From: Triops longicaudatus
Taxonomy: Eukaryota > Arthropoda > Branchiopoda > Notostraca > Triopsidae
Length of the DNA: 64,000 bases
Assembly (NCBI GenBank): GCA_022885665.1
Contig: JAGQDJ010000002.1
Coordinates: 248,001 to 312,000, forward strand
Reading direction: 5' to 3'
Shown here piece by piece: positions 1 to 14,745 of the stretch. Below the pieces are notes generated by a model. It was given only the letters and a program-made list of their open reading frames with translations. It searched no databases and was not told where the DNA came from. Made by a program: the position numbers and the translations under genes. Numbering within the stretch: the stretch's first letter is position 1; every line of letters begins with the position of its first letter.

Positions 1-3000
1 GGGAAAAAAACTCATTTTCTACAACTTAGCTTTCTTTTAAGTATCCAGTTGGCTTCTTTTTTTCGTATTTACTTTTTTATTACGCAAATGTCAGCATGCT
101 AGGAGTTATCTAAAGGATTATGCCACGAAGAAAGCTTATTTTAAAGTTAGAAACAAAAGACAACTCCACATTATCGCAGGAAAAAGTTGTCTGCAAATCT
201 TATTAGGCTTTTTCAGAAAACGCATTATAGGGGCGTGGACCAGTAATGTGCCAACATTTTCGCGGGGAAAAAATTCTTGTTTGCAGGATTCTCCAAGTTA
301 GTGATGGTGGAGTCTCCCTTTGCTCCCATCCTGTCTTTGCGAGAAGCAAAGGAACCTTTGGTGCTTCGTGGGCAAGATTCCAAAACATTTCTTGTAGTCG
401 TTTTGGTGGTCGGAGACGGGAGAGAAAGGGGGAGAGAGAAAATCATCCTATGTTAGAAATTTATTGCCATATACACTCATTCCATTAGAAAACAGAATTC
501 TGGGCTCGTTGGTAGGCGGAGTATATAGCTTTAAAACACGAGAGATATCTTCCGCTAGAGATGGGTGGGTATGGAATCACCAAGTTCTGGTAGCTGACAC
601 TCTACAGTCAGTGGCGCGATTAAGAAGCAGCGGGGAAGTTGGTGATGTGAGCAAAAGGAGTGTGGAGAAAGGAAAGATCGAACGGTGATTTCTCTCTCGC
701 GTTGGGCAAAGGGGAAAGAGAAAAAAACTGCCATCATACATTATCCACATTTCTCCTAGAAATAGGACAGAGCACAAAAAACTGCCAAACTTGGTCATAA
801 AATTTTTCAAGAGCTGCGACGGACGAACTTGGAGAGGTCACATGTGATATCAGGCTTAGCAAGAATATTTTTTTCCCTCCGTACACTCGCACAGTTCCCA
901 ATTTTCAAGCCCAGAGTTTATGGTATCCAGCAAGGAATTTTGGGTTCAATACAGCAAGGTCAAGAATTTTGGACTATCCCAAGACCAGACACGTCCTGCA
1001 TATTTCTGCTACTATTATTGGATTTCTTAGCCTATATTAATTATTCAGAAAGGTCTTGAATCTCTTGTCCAAACAAAATGCTACGTTGCACGTACTTGAC
1101 TCTTTTACTTGGCTCCTGCACATCTGTTCAGACAGAACTGAAGACCTAAAAATACTTTCGGTAAAGATCTTAATTTAAAAGCATAATTAGGAATTACAAA
1201 TATTGGTTAAGCCCTGGTAAAATGATAAATATTCTGCTCAAACATGTTCCTATTAATTACATTATATAGAACAAAATAGGAATAATTTAAATATTAAAAT
1301 ATTTAAAAATTGTGCATAAGAAATAAAAGAAAAAAATAGCAAAAATCATACAAAATGATTCGATTTAGTTGTACCACACTTGTGCAGTGCACACTTTCCT
1401 GCACTTGCAGCACGCAGTTGAGCGTGCACTTGCGCGTGAACGAAAAAGCTGAGGAATGAAATCGCTTTGACAACCATTTGTACACAAACGATCCACCGCT
1501 AATCACTACTAAACTTTTCCAATCTGTGGACCCTCAAACCAATGAAGAAGGAGGGAGAAAACTTCCTTTTTACGAACAATTAATTTCCCCCTTCTTGCTT
1601 ATAGTTACATTCGCTTAGCTCCTGATCCAGTTATGCAAAACAAAAGCTCCCGAAAGAGGGGTGAGGGAACGTTAACATGGGCCACGACCACTTGAGAATA
1701 AGGCAATAGTGACGATCGGAGAAAAATGCAGCAGTGTTTGGGCTTATTTTTCTTTGTTTTCTGCGCGAGAGCACCCGAAACGTACTTACTGAGTTAAAAG
1801 ACAAAAGCGGTCTCCTATAACATGCATTTTGTATTTTCCTTCAAGAAGCCCAGTGTCTCTTAATATTCCTTGTAAGTCGATGTCAGTTTTTATCGTCAAA
1901 ATTCTTACGTTATTAATACAGTGAACTGCCGTAATCAAATTTCTGGAGAGATATCCTTAATACGGTTAAAATATTTACGTCACTGAATAAGCAACTTCGT
2001 ACTCAAAGCGGCCCCACGAGTGCGCTAGGTGTTATAAATTACCTCAGGCGGAACACGTTTTCACAACACAGGCTTTGTTAACTATTTTCAGTCCTCAGTG
2101 TTGCTTTCCTGCCCAGTATTGTTACTGTAACAATTCTAGGGAAAGTAATAACCTTTCTAGCGCTTTTTTGGACCCGCTGGTGTGGAAAATTAAACGCCTT
2201 AGCGAAATGAGACGATCTTGTTTAATTCTTAGTGGTTACAGACCGCCCCATTCCCACGTTCCAGCTTTAGACAAAACAAGGGATCGTTAGACGAAAGTGG
2301 TGCAAGATAAGTATGTATGCGTGTGCGTTGAATTGTTTTTAGCCCGCGACGTGAGTAAAGCCCGTGAGAACCACGCACCATGAGGGGGCAAGTTGATTAC
2401 TCATTTGTATCTTTGCCTTACGTAGCTATTTAGAAACTAAGCAATGCGTACGGTGCAGCCATACCCAGTACAAAATATGTTCTTGATTTCCCTATAAAAT
2501 AGCCTACAGTAACTTCTCGGGGTGCCCACTTATCATGGAAATCTCTGCTTGCGTTAACCATCATGGTACTGCAGCTTTACTCAAGGCGCGCCTACACGAG
2601 TACTGTTCCCTTATTCTAGCTTTAGGACACGAGTACATAGACGCATCTTTATGTATGTATTGTTTTAGCTAGTTATTTAGCAGTTCGTTGTTTTTAACTG
2701 AGAGTATCCCGTTTCATTTGTAACTGCACCAGTTACCCTTACAAAAGTAACAGAAACTTGGTTATAATTGTAAAAAAGCACAGTTTATTTCTGAAAACAC
2801 AAAAAAAAACTGCTTGGGAGGTTATATACTTAAACTGCTGCATTTGAGACATAAATGCAGTAAATTCTCGTGAACACTGATTCCGTTAGGTCTACCTTCC
2901 CAAAATTCAGGAGAAATATTTTACTCTGCCTCTGTGGTTCATCCTGTCAACTAGAAGAGGGCCCTGGCGCTTAGTGCTGGGCTGTTTTAGCTCTCGAATG

Positions 3001-6000
3001 TTAGTCTCAGCTTTCCAGTCTCCAAAATATCCCGAGTGAATAAAGCCGGCTGTCGCTCGCATCACGTGCGCCACAATAATTGATTTGCCGCATTCTCGAT
3101 CCTTGTCCCCCTAGCATATCTTTCGACTATGACAGATACCTCGGCCGGTATTAAATAAAAGCCATTTCTTTTTTCTTTTCCATCTTCCGTTCCATCCAAC
3201 ATCACTTCCTAATTTATACGTACTAGCCCCCACTATACATCCTTGAAAGGGTCATCACCCCCCAACTTGAATTCATACGCCCATCGTATAACTTCCCGTA
3301 GATGGCCCTAGATAACATTTCGCGGTCGTTGCCATCAGTCCAAAAAATAATAGCGTAAATATCTCGAAAGGAAAAAACACAGAAGAAAAAAATTATGAGA
3401 TCTACTTATTACAAGAATGCGAGGCAAATGCGTGCAAACTTCAGAAGATGTAATAGAGCACAGTCATAAGACAGAAAAAATCAGGAAACTTAACTAGTAG
3501 TAGGACAAGCTCCAGTATTTCTATTTGAAATTATGCCTAACTGCTAGAATTTTATTTTATGCCAACCTGGCCTGACGACTGAGTACCAGAACAGAGAAAT
3601 GGATAAAAAAGAGTAAGAGAGAAAGTAGAAGATCTTGTACTCTTTCAGAGCTCAAATTATAGAAAAATTTGCGCAAAGAATACTTATGACGAACAAGGTG
3701 AAAAACGACCTCAGACGAAACGAATGAATCACGAAGTTCAAATAAGAATTTCTAACTTAATATATTCAACATTATATGAATTCCAAAATTAATAGTGCGA
3801 CCGAATATCTTCATAATATCAGTCAGTTTGTACGGTATCGTATGAAAGAATCGCTGAGAAATTAGTACCTAACGGGAGTAAGGACGAGATACGGATTGTA
3901 ATTATCTACAACCGTGCTCGGATGTGGACGCTAATTGGAATGGCTAAACACTTGGTGCTTTTCTTGACAGGCAAATGCTTCGTCTCGCAGCTTTACTTTC
4001 GCTAGGTGCCAAGGCTTTCTTAGATCTTACCGTACGCGGTGTCATACACAGATGAAAGAAGCTTAAAAATACACCGGTAAATCTTCCTCGTTGTTAAGCG
4101 ATTCTGTACTAAACACTAACTTCCGTTTTTTTTTTTTACAAAGAACACTGACGTCAGTGGAGTGCATTTGCGATGCAACGGAGTATGTCGAGCAGAAAGG
4201 AAAAAAGACAGCTTGCAAAACCATTTCTGTTTGGCAGTAATGTATTCTCTAAAGCGTAAAATCCCTACGGTTTATTAATGACTACTTTGCTTCCTCTCAG
4301 GCGTCCTATCCAGAGTCAATTGCAAAAAGCTTTCGTGTTTCAAAAAGGACCTTTCTTTCCTGTAAGAGCTTAACATACCAGTGCTGCCACCTGGAGTAAG
4401 AAATAAAAAGTAAATGTATAAACCTTTTCAAACATGAAGCATAGCTTCGTAGCGTAATCTTACACATGCATTAACTCTTTTCCCCTAAAGTTTGTAGCTA
4501 TGTTCTCGAAGCTAAATGGCTGAGAAGCTCTCATCCAGATTTAACCAACTGGGCAGCAGGTGTACACAATAACCTTGGAGGTTTTAAAGCTGTGACGAAC
4601 TCACGTTCTGACTGGCCATTGTGGCATTGTGGCAAATGCCGCATGGATTGGGGCCGGAAAATTTCTTTTTGGGCCCGGGGCTTGTTTAGTACTAATAATA
4701 TTAAAAGGGTTTAGATGAGCCAGCTTTAGAATTTCCACATGGGCCGCTGGCAAACCAGTTTGGACCCTGGACGAAACCTTTCTACTTTGGTTTTAAATGC
4801 TGCACTCACAGTAGTAAAGCAGTTCGGTGCTTTTATGCCTATTGCATTGCTAACACAGTTTTCTTCACATTGTCCAAGTCAACAAGGATACATAACAACA
4901 CAGTTTCAAGCCATTCTTACCCGCCAGCCACGATGAACATCTGCATCTTGAAGGCGTCTCATTCAGAATATTTTATGGATTGTTTCAGAACGGCGTTTTT
5001 TTTATAAAATAGAATCACAACCTTGAAAATAAGAACTTGCCACTAACAAAATCCTACTAGCTGAAGTAATCCATTGTGGAATTCATTCTTTCCCATAACA
5101 GTTTATGAGAACCAAAATATGTCGCGACGAAATAGGCGCCGTCATTATTGATCAAGCTTAAATGACACTTCTTTAGCCCAAATTTTGCTTCTACAAGTAC
5201 TGTCCAGAGGGCGGCCAACGTATTTACTGCACACTCACGCACTATTACTGCTTAAGATATAGCGCGTCAGGGCTTTAAAAATCGGTGCACTCTAATGGCA
5301 GATTCCAGAACGACTGCCAACCTGTGCCAGAGCCTGAAGAACGCACAAGGAAAAGGGAATATAAAGGACGTTCCCACAAAAAGACGACACAATGGTAAAA
5401 ATAAATACAAGGGGGTCCCTTTCGTTTAAAAAAAGAACCTACACAGTTGGTTAAAGGAGCCGTCTGGAAGTTCACTGGCTAAAAGAAAAACTGTTTGATG
5501 CTTCCCCACAAGAATAATAGCAAAAGGAAATGTTATTTAAAAATCTTAAAAACCGTGCCAAGCCCCAACGTGGGGCAAATCGGGTTAAGTTAGAGGGAAC
5601 GAAATAGGTCCATAGTGTCACTTTTTTAATTGGCAATTATTAAGGTAGGCCCAATAAGGATGAAGAAAAAATTCTTGGCTTCCAAACGGCAATTTTCTTA
5701 TTCACGGGATGGGAGCATTACTAACCCAAAATATTTTCATACGCAGCCTGTCGGGGCCTACAGAAGAGAATACTACGCAGTACGTTTCGTTCGTCTCCGA
5801 TTTGCTGTTCCTCTTTGCTCTGGACATCGAGCACCAAAATGGGCCGGTGCTACATTTAAGGAACTTTAGTGGTTCTTTGTAATAAAAGAAAAGTGATGGT
5901 CTTTAATTATTGGTTTTGTTTGTTACAATCTTAGATAGTGTGTGTGTTTTTAGTTCGCGTCTAGGGTGTTCTCTCTTTAGATTCTTGGAACTTATTGATC

Positions 6001-9000
6001 TGTTGTTTTAATGGATGAGCTGTAAAACTACAAGTCACGTGGTGTCCATTGCCTTGGTCGAAAGTTAGCCAGCACTAAGAGCCCGGGTGTGCAATTCAAG
6101 TTTTTAGAGGCTTTTAGCATTTGTAGGCCAATAGAAACTTTTCACAGCCTAGAAGGGTGAAGGAGGATTGTAGTGCTCACAGTTATGGCAATTGAAAGCG
6201 CTGAATACTTAATGCATTAATGATTCACCAATGGCACTTTTTACGGTTCAAAAAGCTCTTCATGTTTTCTGCAGAGTTGGAAGTTAAGAAGAGGCATTAT
6301 TCCCGGCGTAACCAAGTGACAAAAGGGTCAGAAGAGATTGTTAGTTTTACTGGTGTGACCAGTCTCGCATGACTTTGGTTTGTTTGGAAGAATCACAATG
6401 CGGCTCGAAGAAACAGTCACATACACACAGACACTTGGTCAGTAGTAATTTGGGTTTCCTTGTGGAATAAACAATTAGCTTGGTGTTTTATACTCCCAGG
6501 CGTTATGTACACACGACATAATGAGTTGTGGTTGCCCGATGGCAAGGTCCAGTACTGACTGGTGATACAGAATTTCCACGGCTATTGTATATCTATGGAA
6601 AAGACCAGCAAGTCACCACACTATCCGGCATTTGGAATAGACTGAGCACATCGACCATGTGGGGCACCCAAACAACTGTGTACAGAAACGTAAGGTTTTT
6701 TATAGAGAGGAGGTGAACACTGACGCCTGTTCGTCGTGAATGCCAATAAAGCGAGCCTCATTGACATATCGACCTCAGTTAGGAGGTGTTCTACATAGTC
6801 ATGTCTTCTCTATCTGGGAGACTCCTTCTTCAGTAATGCCTTACGTGTTCTAATGAAGTTAAGACTAATGACCCCTGACTTGGGCCTTAAGCGATTGTAA
6901 CTATTACCCAATTTTATTTCTGACTTTGATGAACTACCAAGCGGGCAGTATTTTGGGTGGCGGCCCAAAAGGAAGGCGGGTTCAGATGCATACACCACCT
7001 AGCGAACCGAAGTGAAAGAACTTGTAGCCACCGCGGAAATTATGTTTATTTCTTCGACAGCGATTGTTTACGTTCTAGGCCTGCCACACTGTTTTAGGTT
7101 TGAAGAATTATAGAGCCCAGTAGGGTCCTAAAGGTTTCCTCCCTTAGAAATAATACGAGACTTTAATAATGTATACTGTCGAGCCCTTGTCATTTGACTG
7201 TGCCACAAAATTACAAATATTAAATGAGTAAAATCACTATATAAAAGGGAATTTGTGTGCTAAAGTTCTATTAGTATAGTACAGGCTCGATCAAAATTTT
7301 AGATTTCGCGTTTTTTTCAGTTTTTTTGCTCGTAACACGAACTGAACTTTCACCCGAATATAGAACCAGTGAATGCACACGTATGTCTGCTTAATAAAAG
7401 CATTGTGTGTTTGGTAAAAAAAAGTAAAACATTATCATTTATACATAAAACTGAAAGCTCGTAATTTTTAACAACAGGTTACCATCCGAAACACTATAGG
7501 AATTCGTTTATTAATAGGGTTAAGTTTTATGCCCGATATAGTAGATTTAACTTAATTTACATTTGAAAAGTAATTCATACGAGAAGCTTGTCATTATTAT
7601 TATTCAGAGTCAATCCATATGCACAGAAATTAAGCAAACATTTTCAATGAGTACAGAGGCGACAGCGGCCGCAAATCTTTAACCAAGGTTTGAAGCTCGG
7701 TAAAACCGAGACAATCGCCTTTTATGTCCGGTAAATTCCATAAGACTTAACCTGTAATGTACTTCTCACTCGTGTTTTTATATGCTTGATTTAACTGGAT
7801 TGATGACAACACAAGAAATTTTAGTATTTTTTACTATTATTATTGACAGCCCAGGTGTGAATTAATGCTTGTTGCCATTTCTTTAAGTGTTACAGATTGG
7901 TTTTTAAAATAATTTGTTGTAAATTTCAGTCATACGAATTACATATACTCTCACATCATTGTTATAAATATTCATATAGACCAAAAGCTGCTAATTCAAC
8001 TGACTTTGTGCGGTTACATTGGAACCCCGACGTTACCGTTCTTTCAGTTCCAAAAAGTTACGCGAAGGAGCAAAGAACCTTGTATCGCTGCATTTCTCAG
8101 AAATCTAGCCTTTACTCGATGTAGAGAACCACCAGTTCGAAGGCTTGGAATGATAAATCATGCGCTGAAATCTCACACTGCGCTGGTTAGCGTCCAAACT
8201 TTGTATATTTGCCAAAAGGGGTCGTTAGATATCAAAATAAACTTCCGTAGCAAGCGACTTACTACGGAAGCAACTTCACAGCAACTCGTGAGAATTAACA
8301 TGCTCATTTTCCGGATTTTGCCGTGCGCCAGACTCGGTGTCGTGCAAAATACAACTTGAATGTTTTCCAACAATTTTATGACTCTCCATGTAGCATTGCG
8401 TTTGTAAAACTTGTTTCTTGTACAATATTCTGTACCAAAGAAGCAGATGATGCATGACAATTCATTATTGAGTGTGACGTCCATAAATGTGAGGGTTATT
8501 GTCAGGCTGCCAACCCAAGGTACTTACATGAGAGTTATGGATTATTATTCACTGCTGCGATAGGGTCTCAAGCCCTATTATTATCGGCTAATTATAGTAT
8601 TAAGATCCAACTCTCTGTGTATCTTTTGAGCTTTCCTCATTTCCTGGATGGGAGATTTCTTCTAGGATTACACGACAAATGGCTTCTATTATTCAAAACC
8701 ATACGTTGCGGCGCACCCTCATCTATCACTTGGTTTAGTTTATGTGTTCTTTTTAAACTATTTTTAAGGCTCATGAGTGTTTGCAATTCTTGTAATTATC
8801 TCTGCCGCAATTTAACAATTGACATATTTAATCTTTTCAAATTGCTTGTCAGTCAGTCAGTAAGTATGTGTGGGGGGAGGGAGTTAAACACCATTGACCT
8901 CGACCCAAAGTAGTTTTGTCTTACGGTAGTCTACTGACGGAAAACACGTCACCCTTTCGTGTTGCGTCATAGAGTCTCCGCCTTACTTTGGAATCTGGTC

Positions 9001-12000
9001 CATGAACTTTTACAAGTCAAGTTGTTTAAGAAAATAATGCGAAATGCTGAATATTTATCAGCTGTGATGACAACTGTATAATATTACAGGTTATGTTATT
9101 TTGTGATTTATTATTTTTTATACATATTGACGTGCTTATTACATTACGCACCAGAGGAGTTGTTACAGCAGTATTGGGAGGGGAACAAAAGGCAACTAAG
9201 GATTTTGAATAAAATACTGAAAACATGCTTCTGTTTTTAATATCTATCGATTCAACTTTATGAAAAAAAAGTTTGAAATTCAAGTTCTCCTTTTCCAGAC
9301 CAAAATACCTTCAGTAAGCTCTCGCCAGAATCGATTAGATTCGTTCTCACGTTAGGAATTATGGCATTAAGTACTGCAGTAACGCCTTAGTCCGTTTTCT
9401 ACTCTATTGTGCGTACCAGATCGAGCTGCAGGCTGCGTTCGTTGATGTAAGGACACGTTCCTGTTACCAGCCTGTGCTTATACAAGCTTGCACCTGTCAA
9501 CAACCAAGCCTATCGCATTTTGCCAGCCGCTTGACGTAAACCGTACTTCTTTAGGCTTAAGTGAACTACCAAGATCATCCTCTTTAAATTCTCTCTCCTT
9601 TGCAGACCTTTTACATCAGTGTCTAATTACTTATTCTCCACGTGACCCATTCATTACAGCCTCGGCACTTCTCCCCTCCTCACTCTTAAACGTTTCGTTG
9701 TTGTAATATAAAGATTTTAGCATGTTCGGTAGGGCAATAGAAGAAAACTGTCAGCCGATTCCTCGATAGAGGAAACGGACAAGGCTGAGTAGCAATTTTT
9801 GTAGACTGTGTATAGTCTAGCGTGTGCCCAGTCTTCTCGTTCGAAAGAAACCTTCCCGAAATAGAAAAACGCAAGTGGAATTTTTGGTGTGACTAAAAGG
9901 GTCTGCAGATGTCTGTAGAAGGAAACAAATCTTCAGCTAATATTACATCATCAGCTTGTGAAATAACACACCCTATCACTTCAGAAAGCGCAAATCTATT
10001 TCCTAAGAATACAAGAATATACAACAGAATTGCCCAGCGTTAGCTGACAATTGTTCTTCCCGTTCTTTGCTTCGCAAGCATTCCGAAGAGGACTGTTTCC
10101 AAAACGCGACGAAAGAGTCTTGTAAGTCACGCCGAATCTTACGGTTGGAGGTGCTGTGAAACGTGCCCAAAGAAATTAAAAATGGCATATTGTTAGTATT
10201 TCTTGTGAAACATATAGTGGCCTCCCGTACTACGCGAAACTTGGGTGGCGGCAAAAAAAAGAGAGAGAGAGAAAAAAGGCTAATAAGATTAACACCTTTT
10301 TGGTAAATAGCATCCCTTTTCCTTTCGCGCCTTGTTAGACTTTTCTTGCGCGTAGTTTCCATTGCTTTGCTCTCCCTCCCCTACCGTCGCAACGCGCCAG
10401 TATTTCCTCTCGCATCCCTACACACCCTGCGGATGCCACCCCACGCGCCGCACAATCAATAACACAGTTTCCTTCTCGCCGAATCATGCAAATCGCTGTG
10501 CCTTAGCAAAAAGGAATCTTTTCACCCCTCAGACAACCTCTTTCTTCTTCCCTTTTTCGTCTTCCCTTAATCTAAAATTTCTCTGTTGCCTTCAGATTTC
10601 TGTCAAGCGATACCTGCCCGTCACTCTTCAAAACATTGTTTAAACTTTATTAATGCAATCGGAGTAGGGTAAGACTATTAAAAAAAGGAAGGGCATAAGG
10701 GGGTGAGTTCCCAGCAGAAATTTTCTATTGCTTCTAGAAGTCTCTCTGCACCAATTAGGAAATGATTGACCGTCTGCAACTTTTCAAGTTGCTAAACAAA
10801 GTTTGTTAATTTAAGTAGGGTAGGTTGGGGGAGGGGGGCCAGAATGAGCGCAAAAGGCAAGAGACAGAGTAAAAAGGTATTGGGAGAAAGAGGGCGACTC
10901 TAGCGAGCAAAGTTTGGTTGGGCTCCGGCTTAAAAATATCCGCACAGTGTGCCTTTAAAAGATTCCCTCTCCACACACATACACACACATATATACACAC
11001 ACACACAAGGCAAAAAGCCATCATCATATCTTCCCTTTATATACCTTCCTTTCTCTTTCTCGGTGTATGTGTGTTTTAAGCCAGGTTAAGTCCCTAGCAA
11101 TGGGGAAGGAGATCTAAGGCCCGGTAGCCGCCCTCACTCCCAGCAGCAGCAAATTGCGGTAGAATCTGAAACGCACTGGAAGATTGTCCGCTACATGCTA
11201 GGACTTCACTTGTGAGAACTGTAAACTAGCGAGGGAAATAAAGACAGATGTGGAAAATGCTTACCAACTGGATCCCATGATTGGTAACCTTAAGCATGTC
11301 TGTCTAAGCTTAGCTTAGTACCCATGTTGCAGAAATGTATCAACCACTTGAAATGTTGCTTCTAACAGCCATTCCCAGAAGCTGGGTGAGTAATTACTGC
11401 ACAACTTTAACCTGACTGATCCAGCACAATGCATTCACCGGCCACGTTTCTCCGAAAGATGCATTTTCTTCTTGTCACGCAAGTTCCCGGGGTATTTGAA
11501 GTAATGAAGCACTGGTAAACTTTCCGCACAGGGTCAAATGTTTTGGAAGTTACACTGGATCGTTCTAAAGAGAGCTTGTAAACAAGTATGGAATATTGAC
11601 TGAAAGGCACAACAAACGATTCGCGACAGAAAACTTGGCAGCAATTTCACAGTACAATTTTTCGCACTTGGACTACAATCAAAGGTTTGTAGGAGGAAGT
11701 TGGTATTTTTTGGCTCTCAACCACACCATGATTCCGGTGGGCTTAAAGGGAAAGACCAGACTCAGCCCCTATGAACAAAAGTTCCCTTCATGTTGCTGCA
11801 AAGGGTCTTAAAGATCGTGCAACGCAACAAACGTTGGATCGTACCGTCCCCCTTTAGCTGTTTGCTTGCTTGCCTACTGCAACACACGCCCGGATCCCCC
11901 GTCCATCCGCCGAATCGCACATCTTGACTGATTTTCTTACTGGCTTGGTTGACATACACTCCACGAGATCTATCCTCCGCGGACGGCATCACGATCTCCG

Positions 12001-13279
12001 TACTGCTTCCCCAGAATTTTCCCCTCCCCTCCAGGAAAAGCGCGCGAAAATACGGAAGAGTCTCCTCTTACGCCAATCCATTTGTAATGTTAAAGTGCAT
12101 CGATTTTTTTTTACATTAAATATTCCTTTGCAAAAGATGCAGAGAAGAGATGGTTTGACGGTCAATACTATGTTCACTTGTGTATAGTAAAAGTTAGATC
12201 TGTCCATTGAATACAATACATTTAACCTCGACTTTGACCCATGGACTTGACCAAATTGTAATGGTTAGTGAGAAATTTCGGAATTCTAGTTTCCTTCAGC
12301 TTTAGGGACGAACAGAGTTCGGACCCTAAGTCCTATAATGGGAAGCAAATTCCTGTATTAACATAAAAGGTAATTCAGATTTGAGTAATACATTGACTTG
12401 TTCAACACCCATTCAACGGACGGCTGATAAACAGGAGATTCGAAGTTGGAACTGGTATCGTTACTTTTAGCGGCTACTAGAGAAAGGAACTAAAATAAAA
12501 ATAGTTTATTCCAATTCCAGGATAGTGTCATGCCTTACGTTCTGTCCATTTGTTGCCTGTCATTTCTGTTAGGAAGTAGTGAAACGTACATTACTTGCAA
12601 AACTGTATCAAGAGTAAGCGGAAAACTGGGTTCAACGAATGGGAAAAGTAGCATCCATTCAGTTTGATAATAGTTAATTTTGATGCAACTGTAAACTTAA
12701 CTTGCGTGAAAACGGAGTTCAACTGCATCCGTTAAATTGAGTAATCCTAAATGAAATGGAAATAGTAAAACTTTTGCAATGAACCTCCTGGGCATAGAAA
12801 ACTGTTCTGTATATCCAAAACAATATTATATCAGATGCTAGTTTTACATTTACATCAAGTCTCGGAACCTTACAACCCGTCAAGTTTACCAAAAGTTTAT
12901 ATGTTAGGATTATTTTGAGGAGATTCCACTCTAATATTATCTTTAATGGATCCCAAAGTTGAAAGTTTGACTTCAGCGACAATGTGTATTTAGTGGATAG
13001 AATATGAACTTCCGGCAAAACTTTTAAGTGGTATGTCGAGGATAACCACAACGGCTTTCCCCATCTGTGTTTGAACGAGAATAAGAGAATAACCGCACTC
13101 AACAGTCATTGTGACTTAGCTGGCATGGGATGAAGGCGTCTTTTAACCCATTGTTCCCAAGTCATAATAATAATATATTATTTCAATGGTCTGGAAAAGT
13201 GTCCGTTTAATCAGACTGCATTATAGATCCGAGCGAGTGTATTTAACTAAACCTACTCGTTAAAACTGGGAGCGCATAA
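1..13279. other. No supported gene; non-coding sequence
   Basis: I see no coding exon here that I can defend. The open frames are short, appear on both strands alike, and resemble no family I know. The longest overlapping pair (about 8006-8484) runs on both strands through AT-rich DNA, as expected by chance. No tRNA or rRNA signature was seen. The stretch could be intergenic or intron of a long gene; an antisense exon at 31.5 kb leaves that open. Confidence 0.5.
10971..11008. repeat. (CA)n-type microsatellite
   Basis: An interrupted run of CA dinucleotides broken by short TA steps. It is ordinary simple sequence with no gene nearby that I can identify. Confidence 0.9.
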
Positions 13280-13448
13280 CAGGGCCATAGCCAAGATTTC
13301 GATTCGAAGGGGGCTTGGGGAGGTCCGGGGGGGGGGGGGGTATGGATTTGCAATTGTAGAGGACATTTGGTCTATTTTTACCATCATAAAATAAAAGTTT
13401 CGGGAGAGTAGGGAAACCTCCGAGCTCCTCCACTTGGCTATGGCTTTG
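13280..13448. mobile_element. hAT-like miniature inverted-repeat element, copy 1
   Basis: The 169-bp element starts CAGGGCCATAGCCAAG and ends CTTGGCTATGGCTTTG. These 16-base ends are inverted repeats matching at 14 of 16 positions. The flanks gcgcataa (13272-13279) and gtacataa (13449-13456) match at 6 of 8 positions, consistent with a decayed 8-bp target duplication, which is typical of hAT transposons. The interior has a long G run and no coding capacity. Two diverged relatives lie at 14.56 and 20.31 kb. The superfamily assignment rests on the ends and the target length only. Confidence 0.7.
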
Positions 13449-13608
13449 GTACATAATTTATTTCATAGTATCCGTGAATTACGAACGTCCGTTAAGGTCA
13501 CGGTGGGGCTGAGGCGCAAATTAAACGGGAATTGGCTTACAAGTTTTCAATAATACTGCCAGCGTTTCTTTTTTTTCAGAAAAACTCTTTATGGCAAAAT
13601 ATGTAAAC

Positions 13609-13674
13609 TTATAATGAGGTCAGGATTAATGATAGTGAGGTCAATGATAGTTTAATTATAATGAGGTCAGGATT
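13609..13674. repeat. 19-bp direct repeat pair
   Basis: The sequence ttataatgaggtcaggatt occurs perfectly at 13609-13627 and 13656-13674. The 28 bases between them carry partial copies (gatagtgaggtcaatgatag). It is a small local duplication just beyond the hAT-like element, and I see no function in it. Confidence 0.8.
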
Positions 13675-14559
13675 TTTGTAAAACATTGATTTAGTAAATT
13701 GGCAACGGCGAAGCAATTTTTTAGCCTTTTTGTCAATGCTTAATATTGAATCTCAGCTCCGGTCAATACTCAAAGCCTTAAGGAAGAGAAATGTCTGAAG
13801 TCCTTAAGTTTAATTTAGCTGTCTTTTGATATCATTGACCGAGATTTGTGATACGGCTTGAACTCCAAGAATAGTATCCCCAAAACGGCTTATTCAGTTT
13901 ATGACCTTCGTAAAAACATTTTTTTTCTTAGAGAATCTAAGTATGAGTGTATTGAAACATTTTCAAGGTTTACTTGTGTAAAAAAAATTAAAAACCTTAA
14001 GCTTAATGTCTAAATTTAACTAACTTACATGTTGAAAAATCTGTATACTTTTCATATAGAAAATACTTCACAACTTTACTGTCACCATAGTTCTGAACAT
14101 TTTAGCCGTATTGGAGAAAACGTCTTCGCAAGCGCTTCGTCTTGTTGGTCGTACGAGCCTTCCTTCCACCGCGACGTTAATATGACAAGAATAAATACCA
14201 TCGCCTAAGCTGTCGGGTTTTACCGAATAGAAAGGTGCAATCATTTACCTTAGATTAAATTATTCTTTCGTTAAGAAACTGTGGGAAATCTTGTTTGCGT
14301 TTTTGGTTTCTAGCTCATTTCACTGTTGAACGTTCGTTTAATTAGACAATCGTTTAAGTAACAGTTCTTTCATCTGAATTTACGTCTATTCACTATGAGG
14401 AGCAAAGAAGCCTCAAGGATATAAAACTACAGCTGACAATACGTTTGCAACACAGAAAATAAAATTACGTATTCACATTTTATTTTACTTTTAAAGCGGT
14501 CTTGAAAACTTACGCTACCCTTTTTTTCGACATATCTACAACTATTAAGGCTAATTGAC

Positions 14560-14745
14560 CAGGTCTACATCCAAGTTTTCGATTCGGGGTGGGGGTTTTG
14601 TTTCCATTTTTTTTTTTTTTTTTTTTGGGGGGGAGACATTCGGGTGTTTTTCATCTTCCGCATTATAAAATAAACATTTTTGGAGAGGTGAACACGTTAA
14701 GCTCCCCTGATGCAACCCTGAATTCGACTTGGCTAAATAACTGTG
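14560..14745. mobile_element. hAT-like miniature element, copy 2 (diverged)
   Basis: It shares with copy 1, in the same order, a CCAAG-TTTTCGATTCG start, a T/G homopolymer tract, a GAGACATTCGGG segment, a CAT-ATAAAATAAA segment and a CTTGGCTA end. The left end CAGGTCTACATCCAAG matches the copy 1 terminus at 12 of 16 positions. The right end is worn, so the boundary is approximate and I found no clear target duplication. Confidence 0.6.

Noticed and set aside
4600..4780. Possible inverted repeat around GGCAAATGCC and GGGCCGCTGGCAAA
   Set aside because: Matches are short and broken. I could not align two arms well enough to call an element.
8006..8484. Overlapping open frames of over 100 codons on both strands
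   Set aside because: AT-rich chance frames; no domain, no splice partners, and neither strand is favoured.
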